Source: an uncultured Butyricicoccus sp.
GTDB lineage: Bacteria; Bacillota; Clostridia; Oscillospirales; Butyricicoccaceae
Direction: 5' to 3'
NCBI GenBank assembly: GCA_959018045.1
Contig: CAUEJN010000017.1
Coordinates: 1-19,834 of the forward strand
DNA: 19,834 nucleotides
Under the pieces are notes generated by a model. The model saw only the letters and a list, made by a program, of their open reading frames with translations, did not search any database and was not told where the DNA came from. The translations under genes were made by a program, and so were the position numbers. Positions 1 through 7,414 of this stretch are shown here, in pieces (positions within the stretch are counted from its first letter, which is position 1; each line of letters begins with the position of its first letter).

Positions 1-15
1 ATTCTTTCTGGCCAT
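1..15 (-). CDS. Start of a leftward gene, cut by the window edge
   Basis: On the minus strand an AGGAGG ribosome-binding site (29 to 24) lies 8 nt upstream of an ATG at 15, followed by codons for Met-Ala-Arg-Lys-Asn before the window ends. The spacing and the strength of the site make this a credible gene start, but five codons cannot identify a product. The ribosome-binding site forms one arm of the dyad at 21-65. Confidence 0.4.
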
Positions 16-20
16 ATGTA

Positions 21-65
21 AAACCTCCTGTGCGGTGCTTCTATTCTACACCACTCAGGAGGTTT
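21..65. repeat. Imperfect inverted repeat carrying two opposed ribosome-binding sites
   Basis: Positions 21-37 and 49-65 pair at 15 of 17 positions around an 11-nt centre; the outer 10 bases (AAACCTCCTG and CAGGAGGTTT) match perfectly. Each arm contains an AGGAGG ribosome-binding site, one facing left to the ATG at 15 and one facing right into the His-x-Ser frame. Only 27 nt separate the two sites, too little for two divergent promoters. That suggests a recombination junction or a recombinase site rather than an ordinary divergent intergenic region. No other copy was seen in the window. Confidence 0.6.
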
Positions 66-513
66 ACACAAAACTTGGGATAGTGTCCACGGGTCTCATG
101 GCTCCCATGGTTCCCACTCGTCAACCTCCTATGTTCGCAACCATGATAACCACGCTTCACATTCCAATCACAGCTCTCATGCAAGCCATGGTTCACATAC
201 GTCGCACTCCAATACCGTCTCTCATTCCAACTCGAATTACAGCGCAGCAGGCGATTATGATACACCTACCGCACCATCTGCCGGAAGTATTGCAGGCGTA
301 CACAGCCCGACATCCAGTACTGCAACGGATATTACGCTGCCTAAAATCAATACTTCCGTCGCAAGCCCGGAAACAACACCAGCTGTCAGCGCTGTTCCGA
401 CTTTAGCCGTACCGTTGGATACTCCGGCAACCAGCATGCAAAGTGCCGAGCCTCAAACAGCGCCGGATACGCCTGTTGCACAGACAATGAGTTGTGATGA
501 GCCCAAACAGTAA
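22..513 (+). CDS. His-x-Ser repeat protein frame with no start codon
   Basis: Frame 1 is open from the TAA at 19-21 to the TAA at 511-513. It encodes a strongly biased protein: His-Gly-Ser and Ser-His-x repeats from about position 82 to 225, then a Pro/Thr/Ala/Ser-rich tail ending Cys-Asp-Glu-Pro-Lys-Gln. No ATG, GTG or TTG lies in frame before the repeats. An AGGAGG site at 57-62 would suit a start near 67-69, where CAC precedes Lys-Thr-Trp-Asp-Ser, so the initiator may have been lost or the true 5' end may lie across a rearrangement. His-x-Ser repeats are known in some peptide natural-product precursors and HxsA-type proteins; no maturase gene is visible here, so the role is unknown. A good terminator follows. 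Confidence 0.5.
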   Translation, partial: NLLCGASILHHSGGLHKTWDSVHGSHGSHGSHSSTSYVRNHDNHASHSNHSSHASHGSHTSHSNTVSHSNSNYSAAGDYDTPTAPSAGSIAGVHSPTSSTATDITLPKINTSVASPETTPAVSAVPTLAVPLDTPATSMQSAEPQTAPDTPVAQTMSCDEPKQ

Positions 514-531
514 ATTGACCCACACTATGCA

Positions 532-559
532 AAAGCCCTTACCGATTGGTAAGGGCTTT
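532..559 (+). terminator. Rho-independent terminator after the His-x-Ser frame
   Basis: A perfect 12-bp stem, AAAGCCCTTACC with GGTAAGGGCTTT, closes on a GATT loop 19 nt after the TAA at 511-513. A proper terminator at this position supports the rightward frame as a genuine gene. Confidence 0.85.
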
Positions 560-690
560 GTTATCACCTAATTGTGCGCTGACATTATATCTGCAACAGT
601 TGTCTGCCTCAGACCATAGGTAGTACAAATCACACTTCTACCGTTTCGTGTCGTCCGCAATTTGTGAATACATTGCTGATTTTTCTCCCA

Positions 691-1353
691 TTACGCAAAA
701 AACAGCGCCGCGAGGAACATATCTGACATCAGCTCGTCTAAATTTCCGGTATAGATGTAGCTTAAAAGATAGTACATTTCGATATCGCTGGTCACATCTG
801 TTCCATCGACTTCAATCTGGGATACTTCGAACGAATCATCGTATACCGTAAACATCACAACCCAATCCAGCAACATTTCGGAATCATAACCATGAAATAT
901 TACATAATCAGAACCATTTTTACGTTCAGTTGACCATTCACAATTCCGAAAGCGATTGTCGAACGCTTCTTCTACCGTGATGGATGCATCATATTGCGTT
1001 AAATAGCCTTGTCTGACCTGTTGCCCTGTCTCTCCAAACATCACAGCCAAAATCAACAGTGCAAATATAATTCCGGTCACACCAACGATGATCTTTCCGA
1101 TAAACCACCTGCGCGGCGTATTCGCCCAAAACGGTGGTGGGCTATTTTGAAAACCGCCGCCCAGATCATTAAAATCCTGCTGGTTTCCATCAGACACCGG
1201 TACACCGCATTGGGTGCAAAATTTGGTACCGGCGGGCACGTGCGCTCCGCAGCACTTGCAGGTAATCCAATCCTCTGCCTTTTGACCACACTGATTACAA
1301 AACTGCGCCTCATCTGGTAAGATTGCACCACAGTTTCGACACGATTTGCTCAT
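691..1353 (-). CDS. Double zinc-ribbon single-pass membrane protein
   Basis: The 220-residue protein starts with two four-cysteine zinc ribbons, Cys5/8/19/22 and Cys32/35/46/49. A Gly/Pro-rich spacer and one hydrophobic segment at about 84-106 follow, then an acidic soluble domain of roughly 110 residues that I do not recognise. This layout is common for Firmicutes 'zinc-ribbon domain-containing' membrane proteins, with the ribbons expected inside the cell and the C-terminal domain outside. I chose the ATG at 1353 because GGGGGA lies about 6 nt upstream; the ATG at 1371 has no such site. It is divergent from the XRE regulator and the two promoters abut, so the regulator may control it. Substrate and role are unknown. 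Confidence 0.85.
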   Translation of the reverse strand: MSKSCRNCGAILPDEAQFCNQCGQKAEDWITCKCCGAHVPAGTKFCTQCGVPVSDGNQQDFNDLGGGFQNSPPPFWANTPRRWFIGKIIVGVTGIIFALLILAVMFGETGQQVRQGYLTQYDASITVEEAFDNRFRNCEWSTERKNGSDYVIFHGYDSEMLLDWVVMFTVYDDSFEVSQIEVDGTDVTSDIEMYYLLSYIYTGNLDELMSDMFLAALFFA

Positions 1354-1407
1354 ACGAAATCCCCCTTCCATAGGTAACTCTATAGAAATGCGCTGTTCAT
1401 ATTTATA

Positions 1408-1436
1408 ATAATACTATTTATCTTTATAGATGTAAA
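1408..1436 (-). promoter_or_regulatory. Promoter of the zinc-ribbon membrane protein
   Basis: On the minus strand TTTACA (1436-1431) and TATTAT (1413-1408) are 17 nt apart, close to sigma-A consensus, and face the gene starting at 1353. Confidence 0.65.
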
Positions 1437-1443
1437 TATTTAC
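1432..1443. promoter_or_regulatory. Palindromic candidate operator between two promoters
   Basis: GTAAATATTTAC is a perfect 12-bp palindrome overlapping the -35 elements of both divergent promoters. A dimeric regulator bound here would block both; the adjacent XRE protein is the obvious candidate. The operator role is inferred from position and symmetry only. Confidence 0.5.
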
Positions 1444-1467
1444 TCGACTTTTTGCTAAAGTTATAAC
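1439..1467 (+). promoter_or_regulatory. Promoter of the XRE regulator
   Basis: TTTACT (1439-1444), a 17-nt spacer and TATAAC (1462-1467) form a good sigma-A type promoter 22 nt upstream of the ATG at 1489. Confidence 0.7.
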
Positions 1468-1488
1468 AAAAGGACGAGGTAATGTCAT

Positions 1489-1812
1489 ATGAATTTTGAA
1501 AAAAAGAACATCGGAGCTCGCATTGCGCACCTACGAGAGGCAAAAGGCTTAACCACAAACCGACTGGCCAATAACTGCGGTCTGTCACAGAGTTTTCTGC
1601 GCTCTGTCGAGCTGGGTGAAAAAGGAATCACCGTAGAAAACCTGGCTCTGGTCTGTGAAGCGCTGGGTATCACCCTGAAAGACTTTTTTGATGCCCCCAG
1701 CGATCAGACTCCCATCATCGAAGCCGAAGAACTCAAAAGCATGATCGAACGGCTAAATAGTCAGCAAAAAAGCGCACTGGCTGCTTTTCTGCGCACAATT
1801 TCACAGCAATAA
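1489..1812 (+). CDS. XRE-family helix-turn-helix transcriptional regulator
   Basis: The 107-residue protein has a Cro/CI-type HTH at about residues 10-65: the pattern His-Leu-Arg-Glu-Ala-Lys-Gly-Leu-Thr, then a recognition helix around Gly-Leu-Ser-Gln-Ser-Phe-Leu, and the typical end Leu-Gly-Ile-Thr-Leu-Lys-Asp-Phe-Phe. A short helical C-terminal tail may dimerise. The ATG at 1489 has a GGACGAGG ribosome-binding site 9 nt upstream. The gene is divergent from the zinc-ribbon membrane protein, and the 12-bp palindrome between the promoters suggests it represses itself and its neighbour. No ligand domain is present, so the signal is unknown. Confidence 0.9.
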   Translation: MNFEKKNIGARIAHLREAKGLTTNRLANNCGLSQSFLRSVELGEKGITVENLALVCEALGITLKDFFDAPSDQTPIIEAEELKSMIERLNSQQKSALAAFLRTISQQ

Positions 1813-1818
1813 GTCAAC

Positions 1819-1858
1819 AGCTCTTCCGTGCAAATTCCAAGCATGGAAGGGCTATTTT
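1819..1858 (+). terminator. Terminator after the XRE regulator
   Basis: AGCTCTTCCGTGC (1819-1831) pairs with GCATGGAAGGGCT (1841-1853) in the rightward RNA, with two imperfect positions, and is followed by ATTTTAT. It begins 7 nt after the stop codon. Confidence 0.7.
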
Positions 1859-2006
1859 ATGTCACGAATTGCTTTGGGCACAAGAAATCAGCGAAGGGTC
1901 TACATGCATTTTGAGGTGGGACACGTGAAAATCTCCCACACATCCCACCGTATTTTGCATGAGATTAGATCTGCTTGTGCAGTCATGCGCAACCGATGCG
2001 TACCGT

Positions 2007-2174
2007 TTACTCCAGCGCTGCCTGCACGAATGCTTCGAGTGCCGCGAGCGGGATACGATACTCACGCCCGACCTTGAGTGCAGCCAGTTCTCCACTCTGA
2101 ATCATACGCCGCACCTGTACCCGACTAGTCTGGAGCAGTGCCGCAACTTCCTTGACGCTTAGCAAGTGATTCAT
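2007..2174 (-). CDS. Excisionase-like small helix-turn-helix protein
   Basis: This 55-residue protein begins Met-Asn-His-Leu-Leu-Ser-Val-Lys-Glu-Val-Ala and has the winged-HTH pattern of the excisionase/DNA-binding-domain family: an 'SVKEVAALLQTSRVQVRRMI' first part, then 'GELAALKVGREYRIP' and a short C-terminal helix. Such proteins bind attachment sites as recombination directionality factors or act as small regulators. AGGAG lies 9 nt upstream of the ATG at 2174. It follows the Rep/MobT-like gene on the same strand with a 197-nt gap, the usual order in integrative elements, but no integrase follows; the next genes leftward are unrelated. Confidence 0.85.
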   Translation of the reverse strand: MNHLLSVKEVAALLQTSRVQVRRMIQSGELAALKVGREYRIPLAALEAFVQAALE

Positions 2175-2371
2175 TCCTTCTTTCTCCTATCTCATTCCAA
2201 AACGGTTCAATTCATGGCATATATATAGTATAATGTACAAATAACGCGATTTACGCTCCTGCAAAGCGGTGTTCTCAGCACACGCTATCTATATTCACTT
2301 TATATCACTGTTACCTATTTGAATTTATAATTCGTTACGAATTTTGTGAGAATCCTAACGTTATAGCACAA

Positions 2372-3514
2372 TTATTTCATTTTCTGGTACAGAATCATAA
2401 CTTCACCGGCTGAAATCATCCGAAGCAAAGATACCGGTCCGGGAATCTGCTGAGCGCAGAAGTTCTTCCATAACGGAATCGGGCTGAAACCCAGTCTATG
2501 TACCTTGCGGAGCAGATCGTCTACCGTAAAGCCTTCGGATGCCATTTCTTCCAATACCTGATCGACCGACTGCTTGCGCTGCATTCTATGGGTAAGCTCC
2601 AACATTGCCTGCTTGATCGCATCCTCATATTTCGAGCCTGTAATCCGCTTCTCAATCTCCTCGATCTGACAGAACTGAACATCAGCAAAGCACTGCTCGA
2701 AGTGCTTACAGATACGTTTTTCGCTTTTCTGCATCAAGTGCCATAATAATTCACTCGGATTATCGGTAGCCAGCTTCTTTTCCAACCCACGCAGCATAGA
2801 ACGCTGATACTGTACCTCAAATCGCAAAACACCCTCGGGTAAATCCTCATAATCGACCTGTAAGCCTTGCTCGGTTACCTGATAGGTCTTATCGTAAATG
2901 ACCAAGCTATGGGTACCGCATTGAAACTTGATGTAATGCTTGTTGTACTTGTTCGCCTTCTTCCTGTCCTTTTCTTTGCGGGACACGCGCTTGTACTTTG
3001 GCGGCGTGGGTAGTTTTCGCAATACGCGCACAACCTCGCGGAAGATCTTCTTATGATCACAGCACATATTGACGCATAAGTCGACTCGACTCAGATAATA
3101 GTCATCCAGCTGGTCATTGAATGCTGATCGCTTCAGAAGTGCATGAAATGCCGCTTGCAGCTCGGTGATACTGGACTTTTCAGGCGGAAAAATACCGATG
3201 TAGGATGCATTCGGATCGATGACTTTGCGAGGATTAACCACCATGCGTACATAATAGCCGCGGCTGTCCTCTTGATCATGTGCGTGCTCCAATGTGATAC
3301 GCAGACCATACTGTTCATACTGTGATACCCGATGTACACCTTTCGACTCTTGATAAATACAAATCTTGGGAGAAATCTTATTCTGATCGTACAGTTTTCC
3401 TTTGCAGTAATTCCATTCACTCTTTATCAGTTTTCTGGATATTTCAAATGTATGGATGGAAAATCCATCTGATTCTAACATAAAACGTGCTTTTCTTGTC
3501 ACAATCTTACTCAT
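2372..3514 (-). CDS. Rep_trans/MobT-like replication initiation or relaxase protein
   Basis: The 380-residue protein carries the conserved landmarks of the replication-initiation (Rep_trans-like) family: Ser-Arg143-Val-Asp145-Leu, Val-Ile-Tyr207-Asp-Lys209, and Leu-Arg231-Phe-Glu233-Val. Members nick DNA to start rolling-circle replication of plasmids and phages, or act as MobT-type relaxases of integrative elements. I could not pick out the nicking tyrosine with certainty. A basic Lys/Arg-rich stretch at about 173-195 would suit DNA contact. AAAGGA lies 9 nt upstream of the ATG at 3514. The excisionase-like gene downstream supports a mobile-element origin. Distinguishing initiator from relaxase needs structure-based comparison. 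Confidence 0.75.
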   Translation of the reverse strand: MSKIVTRKARFMLESDGFSIHTFEISRKLIKSEWNYCKGKLYDQNKISPKICIYQESKGVHRVSQYEQYGLRITLEHAHDQEDSRGYYVRMVVNPRKVIDPNASYIGIFPPEKSSITELQAAFHALLKRSAFNDQLDDYYLSRVDLCVNMCCDHKKIFREVVRVLRKLPTPPKYKRVSRKEKDRKKANKYNKHYIKFQCGTHSLVIYDKTYQVTEQGLQVDYEDLPEGVLRFEVQYQRSMLRGLEKKLATDNPSELLWHLMQKSEKRICKHFEQCFADVQFCQIEEIEKRITGSKYEDAIKQAMLELTHRMQRKQSVDQVLEEMASEGFTVDDLLRKVHRLGFSPIPLWKNFCAQQIPGPVSLLRMISAGEVMILYQKMK

Positions 3515-3544
3515 TTCAAACAGTCCTTTTTTGCTAAAATATTG

Positions 3545-3573
3545 TTTATCAAACTGTCTGATCTGTGTGTAAA
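3545..3573 (-). promoter_or_regulatory. Possible promoter of the Rep/MobT-like gene
   Basis: TTTACA (3573-3568) and GATAAA (3550-3545) are 17 nt apart on the minus strand, 31 nt upstream of the start at 3514. The -10 match is only four of six. The rest of 3574-3760 is AT-rich with nothing else I can support. Confidence 0.35.
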
Positions 3574-3760
3574 AAATACCCCCTTATCTCTGTGCTATAA
3601 CATAGGAATAAGAAGGTATATGAGGATTTTTATGTACTTTTACGTGCGGATTTGTTTGAAATACAATAGGGACTTTCTATCAGGATGTTTATGGCCAAGC
3701 TTATACTATGCTGCTGTATTGGCATTGATCTATTTGAATGACTCTTACTGCTTCAAGTAT

Positions 3761-3793
3761 AAAAGGAGGCTGACCCGAAGGCCAACCTCTTTT
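3761..3793 (-). terminator. Terminator of the decayed SLH gene
   Basis: In leftward RNA, AAAAGAGGTTGGCC pairs with a near-complementary GGTCAGCCTCCTTTT around a TTCG-type loop, ending in a T run. It lies 20 nt past the stop of the SLH reading frame. Confidence 0.75.
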
Positions 3794-3812
3794 GGTCGTG
3801 TTAATATTCTGT

Positions 3813-5654
3813 TTACGCCAGCGCATCCCATACTTCCACACCGTCTACCAATGTGTAGGAGTGGGTATTGGTTGCTTCTACAATGTCAGTGGTCGCCCAG
3901 TGAGACGAGGTGATATCAGTGAACTGGCGTAGCTCAATCGCGTGCGACTGCACGAACGATACGTCAGCCACTCGACCAAGCATACGGTTGGTGATGGCGG
4001 TCACCTCCGCACGGGTGATGGTCGCATACGGACGGAAGGTACCGTCGTTATAGCCGTTGATCCAGCCCAGCGCAGTCGCACCGGCAACTGCGTCATAGAA
4101 CCAGTCGCCTGTCTGTACGTCAATGAACTGTAACGCTCCGTCGCTTTCGGCCTGCGCAAAGCGCATGGCAATTGCGGTGAACTCAGCACGGGTGATCGAT
4201 CGCTCTGGGTTAAACTGGCCGTCGCCCATGCCCTCAATCATGCCGAGCGATGCCAGCGTATGCACGGCATCCGCATACCAAGCGTCTGCCGGAACATCGG
4301 TGAACGAAACGGTCACCGGCGCATTTTGGTCGAGCAGCAGGTTATAGAACATCTGCGCTGCTTCAGCACGGGTCATAACTGCGTTGACACCGAAGCTGCC
4401 ATCGGTGTAGCCGTTGAGGTAAGCCATGTGGTCGGTGGTGTTGAGCCAAGCCGAAACACCGGTCTTATCGCTGCCGATCTTGGCAAAGGTGACCTCGATG
4501 GTGTGATCGTCGCGTACGTCCTCGAAGGTGTACTTGTCGATCGCACCAACGCTCTCGTCATCGACCAGAACGTCCTTGATCTCGTAGCCCTCGTCAGCCT
4601 CCATGCGGAAAGTCTGATCCTTGCCGTACTTGACCTCGACTTTGCCATCCGGCGAGATTGAGCCACCCTTTCCAGCTTCAGCCTTAATCGTATAGGTGTC
4701 GGAATCGCTGCCGTCTCCGGCTTCTGGATGATGGGCACCTCCGCCACCTGAGCTGTCCTTCTCAAAGATTGCCGAAATGGTGTGGTTTGATGTGACATTC
4801 TCAAACGTGTAGGTGCTGACCGCCCCTATACTCGTTCCGTCCACCAGCACATCATCAATATGATAGCCAGTATCCGGGGTGATGGTGAAGGTTTGATTAG
4901 AATTCTCTTCTACTGATACCAATCCATTGGGAGAAATCAAGCCATGCTCTCCAGCGGTTGCCGTGATAGCATATTCTTGCTTCTGCTGATAGACCAGCAC
5001 AAACGGAGGGAATTCACCGGTCTCAAATCTGACATATTGTTTACCATCTACCATTACAAGCTCAGACACCTGAATATCCGGCTCATTCTCCTGCAGTTCT
5101 ACTGTTATGTCTTCGTAATTACGATCCAGACCATCAAAGTGGATGACATAGAACTCCTTGCTGCTGTCAAAATGATCCGGTACTGGCCAATAGATCGCCA
5201 GCTTGTCGTTCTCACCCATCGTCAAATAAGCGTTGCCATTCTTGGTATCCACTAGGTCGAGGTACCTCTGCTCGTAGGCATAATCTCCCGCAGGAATTTT
5301 CTCCGACATGCTATCCTGAATATACTTTACCAGTACGCCGTCATCCAGCACATCATCAACCAGCAGCTTCACGCCGCTGTCGTCAGACAGCTCAACCTGA
5401 CTGCCGTTGATATAGTATGTGACATCTTCCGACGCTACAGCCGAGATTTTATCGTCGGAGATAGCGCTTTCTGCACGCTGGATTTCCGATGTAATAGTCT
5501 CATCTGTCAGACCTCGAATCGATAACTTACCCGTATCTGATTCAATACCGCGTGTTTCGAGCTGTCCATTGACTCGAATCTGCGCCGTCAATTTATCCGG
5601 GTTCAATTCACCCGAATAAATCTTCATATTGTATTCTTTATACTGTATACCCAA
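3813..5654 (-). CDS. SLH-domain C-terminal part of the decayed surface protein
   Basis: This 613-residue frame is the cell-wall-anchoring end of the broken gene. In order: remainder of a beta module with the conserved 'YYINGS', 'YLDLVDT' and 'VIHFDGLDRNYED' blocks; two InlB-like repeats (Gly-Gly/His-x-Ile-Ser-Pro-Asn/Asp-Gly ... Tyr-Thr-Phe-Glu-(Asn/Asp)-Val) separated by a Ser-Gly-Gly-Gly-Gly-Ala-His-His linker; then three SLH domains with the 'ITRAE' core at roughly residues 405-570. SLH domains bind pyruvylated secondary cell-wall polymer. The apparent start is a TTG at 5654 without a ribosome-binding site, and the frame continues upstream of it to the in-frame TAA at 5808, so it is a fragment and is unlikely to be translated alone or exported. 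Confidence 0.8.
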   Translation of the reverse strand: MGIQYKEYNMKIYSGELNPDKLTAQIRVNGQLETRGIESDTGKLSIRGLTDETITSEIQRAESAISDDKISAVASEDVTYYINGSQVELSDDSGVKLLVDDVLDDGVLVKYIQDSMSEKIPAGDYAYEQRYLDLVDTKNGNAYLTMGENDKLAIYWPVPDHFDSSKEFYVIHFDGLDRNYEDITVELQENEPDIQVSELVMVDGKQYVRFETGEFPPFVLVYQQKQEYAITATAGEHGLISPNGLVSVEENSNQTFTITPDTGYHIDDVLVDGTSIGAVSTYTFENVTSNHTISAIFEKDSSGGGGAHHPEAGDGSDSDTYTIKAEAGKGGSISPDGKVEVKYGKDQTFRMEADEGYEIKDVLVDDESVGAIDKYTFEDVRDDHTIEVTFAKIGSDKTGVSAWLNTTDHMAYLNGYTDGSFGVNAVMTRAEAAQMFYNLLLDQNAPVTVSFTDVPADAWYADAVHTLASLGMIEGMGDGQFNPERSITRAEFTAIAMRFAQAESDGALQFIDVQTGDWFYDAVAGATALGWINGYNDGTFRPYATITRAEVTAITNRMLGRVADVSFVQSHAIELRQFTDITSSHWATTDIVEATNTHSYTLVDGVEVWDALA

Positions 5655-5807
5655 ACTAGGCGTAAATATATCGCTGACGATGGTCTCGTTGGTATCGTGA
5701 TCTGTAAACTGTACACGAACAGGATTCTGACCCTTAGCAGGTACAATACGGTAAATATAGCGAGCTGTCTTTACATTTGCAATATCTGTACTATGTGCAT
5801 CCGTACC

Positions 5808-6866
5808 TTAAAGCTCAAGTGTCCATTTTCGCTTGGTTCCCTGACCATCGTCATAAGTGAGCGTGAGCAGATCGGAAAGGTCGACCGCTTTCTCTGTACC
5901 GCCAAGTTCCTCATTGAGTGACTTTGGAAGTGTGATATAAAATCCAGGTTCGGGCAGACCGTTATTTGCCGTTGTTTCGTGTCCTGTATTGTCTACAACG
6001 CCAGTGTATCCTTCACCACCAGTGTAGATCGAGATATCTGCCGGAGTGATGATGATAGGTTCTTCTATAACAACGTCAAAAAGATACGCAGTATTCACCG
6101 TCCGACCCGGATTTGGCGCAATTGCAGTATTGGCAGATTGATAAAACTTTGTCCACTGCGTTTCGTCTTTTGGTTTGGAATAGCCGTAAATAATCAATAG
6201 ATAATAGCCATCCCCATAGTCTTCACCAGTATAATTTTGAGAGGAAGTTCTTTCGTCCTGAGATCCTCTAATTGTGATGGTATTGCTACCTAACGGGGTA
6301 TTCCAATCATCCGTTCCAAAGTTATCTTCCTCCATGCGGGGACCTTCCGTACCGCCACGCCATACATCTATCCACTGATATTCAAATTTGACATCCACAT
6401 CTTGGACAGGATGGGATACCTGAACACCAATTGTTGACCCGGCGCGTACCTGCAGTTCAGGGGAAGTATCATCCGCCTCAATGACTTGGTCATTTACGAT
6501 AAACTCTACCGTTGGGTCTTGCAGAACATTTTGTATATCCAGATAGAGATCATCACCCGTAGGCTTTAATATGGTCTTGGGAGTCAGCAATTTACCTCCA
6601 TAGGTCCAGCCACCAGTATATCCCTCGACAGGCATCGGAAGCTCCGCTTCTGGAATAACATAATCTTCGTTTACTGCCCAAGCTCCGTCTGTTTTACAAA
6701 CATTAGCAGCCTGCCCATACAGCTTGATTTCGGTTACAGCATCTTCTTCGTTCCCATAGTGCAATGTGAATTCATAGGTACATGCATTTCTATAGGCGGA
6801 CAGACCACTGGGGGAAAACGTGTCCTTTGCTGCTGCGTTTGGGAAAACAATCAGACGTTTTCCCAA
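5808..6866 (-). CDS. Middle fragment of the decayed surface protein
   Basis: This frame is a 352-residue piece ending at the in-frame TAA 5808-5810. Its last 90 residues, from 'ITPADISIYTGGEGYTG' through 'GLPEPGFYITLP', align block by block with the same module in the intact adhesin ('AAITIYTGGDGYMG', 'GLPEPGFYVTLP'). The first part is beta-rich and Gly/Asp-rich with no family I recognise. The TTG start at 6866 is an artefact: the same frame extends upstream to about 6925, where it joins the leucine-rich-repeat fragment after removal of one A. After the stop, homology resumes at once with 'ARYIYRIVPAKGQNPVRVQF' against the adhesin, which shows that the stop lies inside a conserved module. Confidence 0.75.
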   Translation of the reverse strand: MGKRLIVFPNAAAKDTFSPSGLSAYRNACTYEFTLHYGNEEDAVTEIKLYGQAANVCKTDGAWAVNEDYVIPEAELPMPVEGYTGGWTYGGKLLTPKTILKPTGDDLYLDIQNVLQDPTVEFIVNDQVIEADDTSPELQVRAGSTIGVQVSHPVQDVDVKFEYQWIDVWRGGTEGPRMEEDNFGTDDWNTPLGSNTITIRGSQDERTSSQNYTGEDYGDGYYLLIIYGYSKPKDETQWTKFYQSANTAIAPNPGRTVNTAYLFDVVIEEPIIITPADISIYTGGEGYTGVVDNTGHETTANNGLPEPGFYITLPKSLNEELGGTEKAVDLSDLLTLTYDDGQGTKRKWTLEL

Positions 6867-6903
6867 ACCGTAATCCGTATCATTGTCTTTGAAAGCGCTG
6901 CCG

Positions 6904-7410
6904 TCATAGCCAGAAGCATTGTTTTCCGATGATTTTCAGCCCATCAGGAAGTTCAAAAACAGTATCTTCGTCACTGTCTGCTGTGCGCACAAACTCCAAC
7001 CCAGTACAGCCGTTGAACACGGAGCCAGATTTTCCATCTGCGGTGCCTAATACTTCAAGTGTGTCTGGCAGAATTACACCTGTCAAATCAGTGCAACCGT
7101 TGAAGGTCTGCTTTCCGATTTCAGCAAGATGATCATTAGCAAGATTCACTATTCCAACAATCATAAATTTACAATCGTCTGTACCAAGATTACCAATAGC
7201 ATCTTTCATATTTCCTTTCTCCGAAGAGTATCCTGAAAAAGCATTGTCACCGATTCTAGTAACAATCTGATTGTTAATGGTTGTTGGTAATTCAATCGAA
7301 AAATATACAGATTCCATGTCTTTTTTAAGGAATGTAGTCCTAAACCAACTGGCACTAATGCCATAAATGGTGCCATCCTTAAAAGCATATCCCTCATCCG
7401 GCACGATCAT
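6904..7410 (-). CDS. BspA-like leucine-rich-repeat fragment of the decayed surface protein
   Basis: This 168-residue fragment shows LRR_5/BspA-type repeats: 'IVTRIGDNAFSGY', 'LAEIGKQTFNGCTDLTGVILPDTLEVLG', 'VFNGCTGLEFV' and 'ELPDGLKIIG'. Such repeats in secreted Firmicutes proteins usually mediate adhesion. The ATG at 7410 is internal; in the same frame the sequence extends upstream to the GGGG run at 7436-7439, where it meets the signal-peptide fragment. It ends at an early TGA caused by one extra A at 6922-6925. Confidence 0.75.
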   Translation of the reverse strand: MIVPDEGYAFKDGTIYGISASWFRTTFLKKDMESVYFSIELPTTINNQIVTRIGDNAFSGYSSEKGNMKDAIGNLGTDDCKFMIVGIVNLANDHLAEIGKQTFNGCTDLTGVILPDTLEVLGTADGKSGSVFNGCTGLEFVRTADSDEDTVFELPDGLKIIGKQCFWL

Positions 7411-7414
7411 CGGA

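Noticed and set aside
35..406. A 123-codon rightward frame with an ATG start
   Set aside because: It overlaps the His-x-Ser frame in another phase, is Met/Pro/His-rich noise and ends without a terminator, whereas frame 1 runs to a stop just before a terminator.
1915..1949. GGTGGGA and TCCCACC inverted repeat as an origin or terminator
   Set aside because: The arms are only 7 bp with a 21-nt loop and no T run, and nothing else links it to the Rep-like gene.
2329..2343. AATTCGttaCGAATT hairpin downstream of the Rep-like gene
   Set aside because: Short AT-rich stem without a T run; too weak to call a terminator or origin.
3542..3913. A possible small hydrophobic protein in the gap upstream of the Rep-like gene
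   Set aside because: It would run through the terminator of the SLH gene and into its 3' end; no convincing promoter, and composition is that of AT-rich intergenic DNA.
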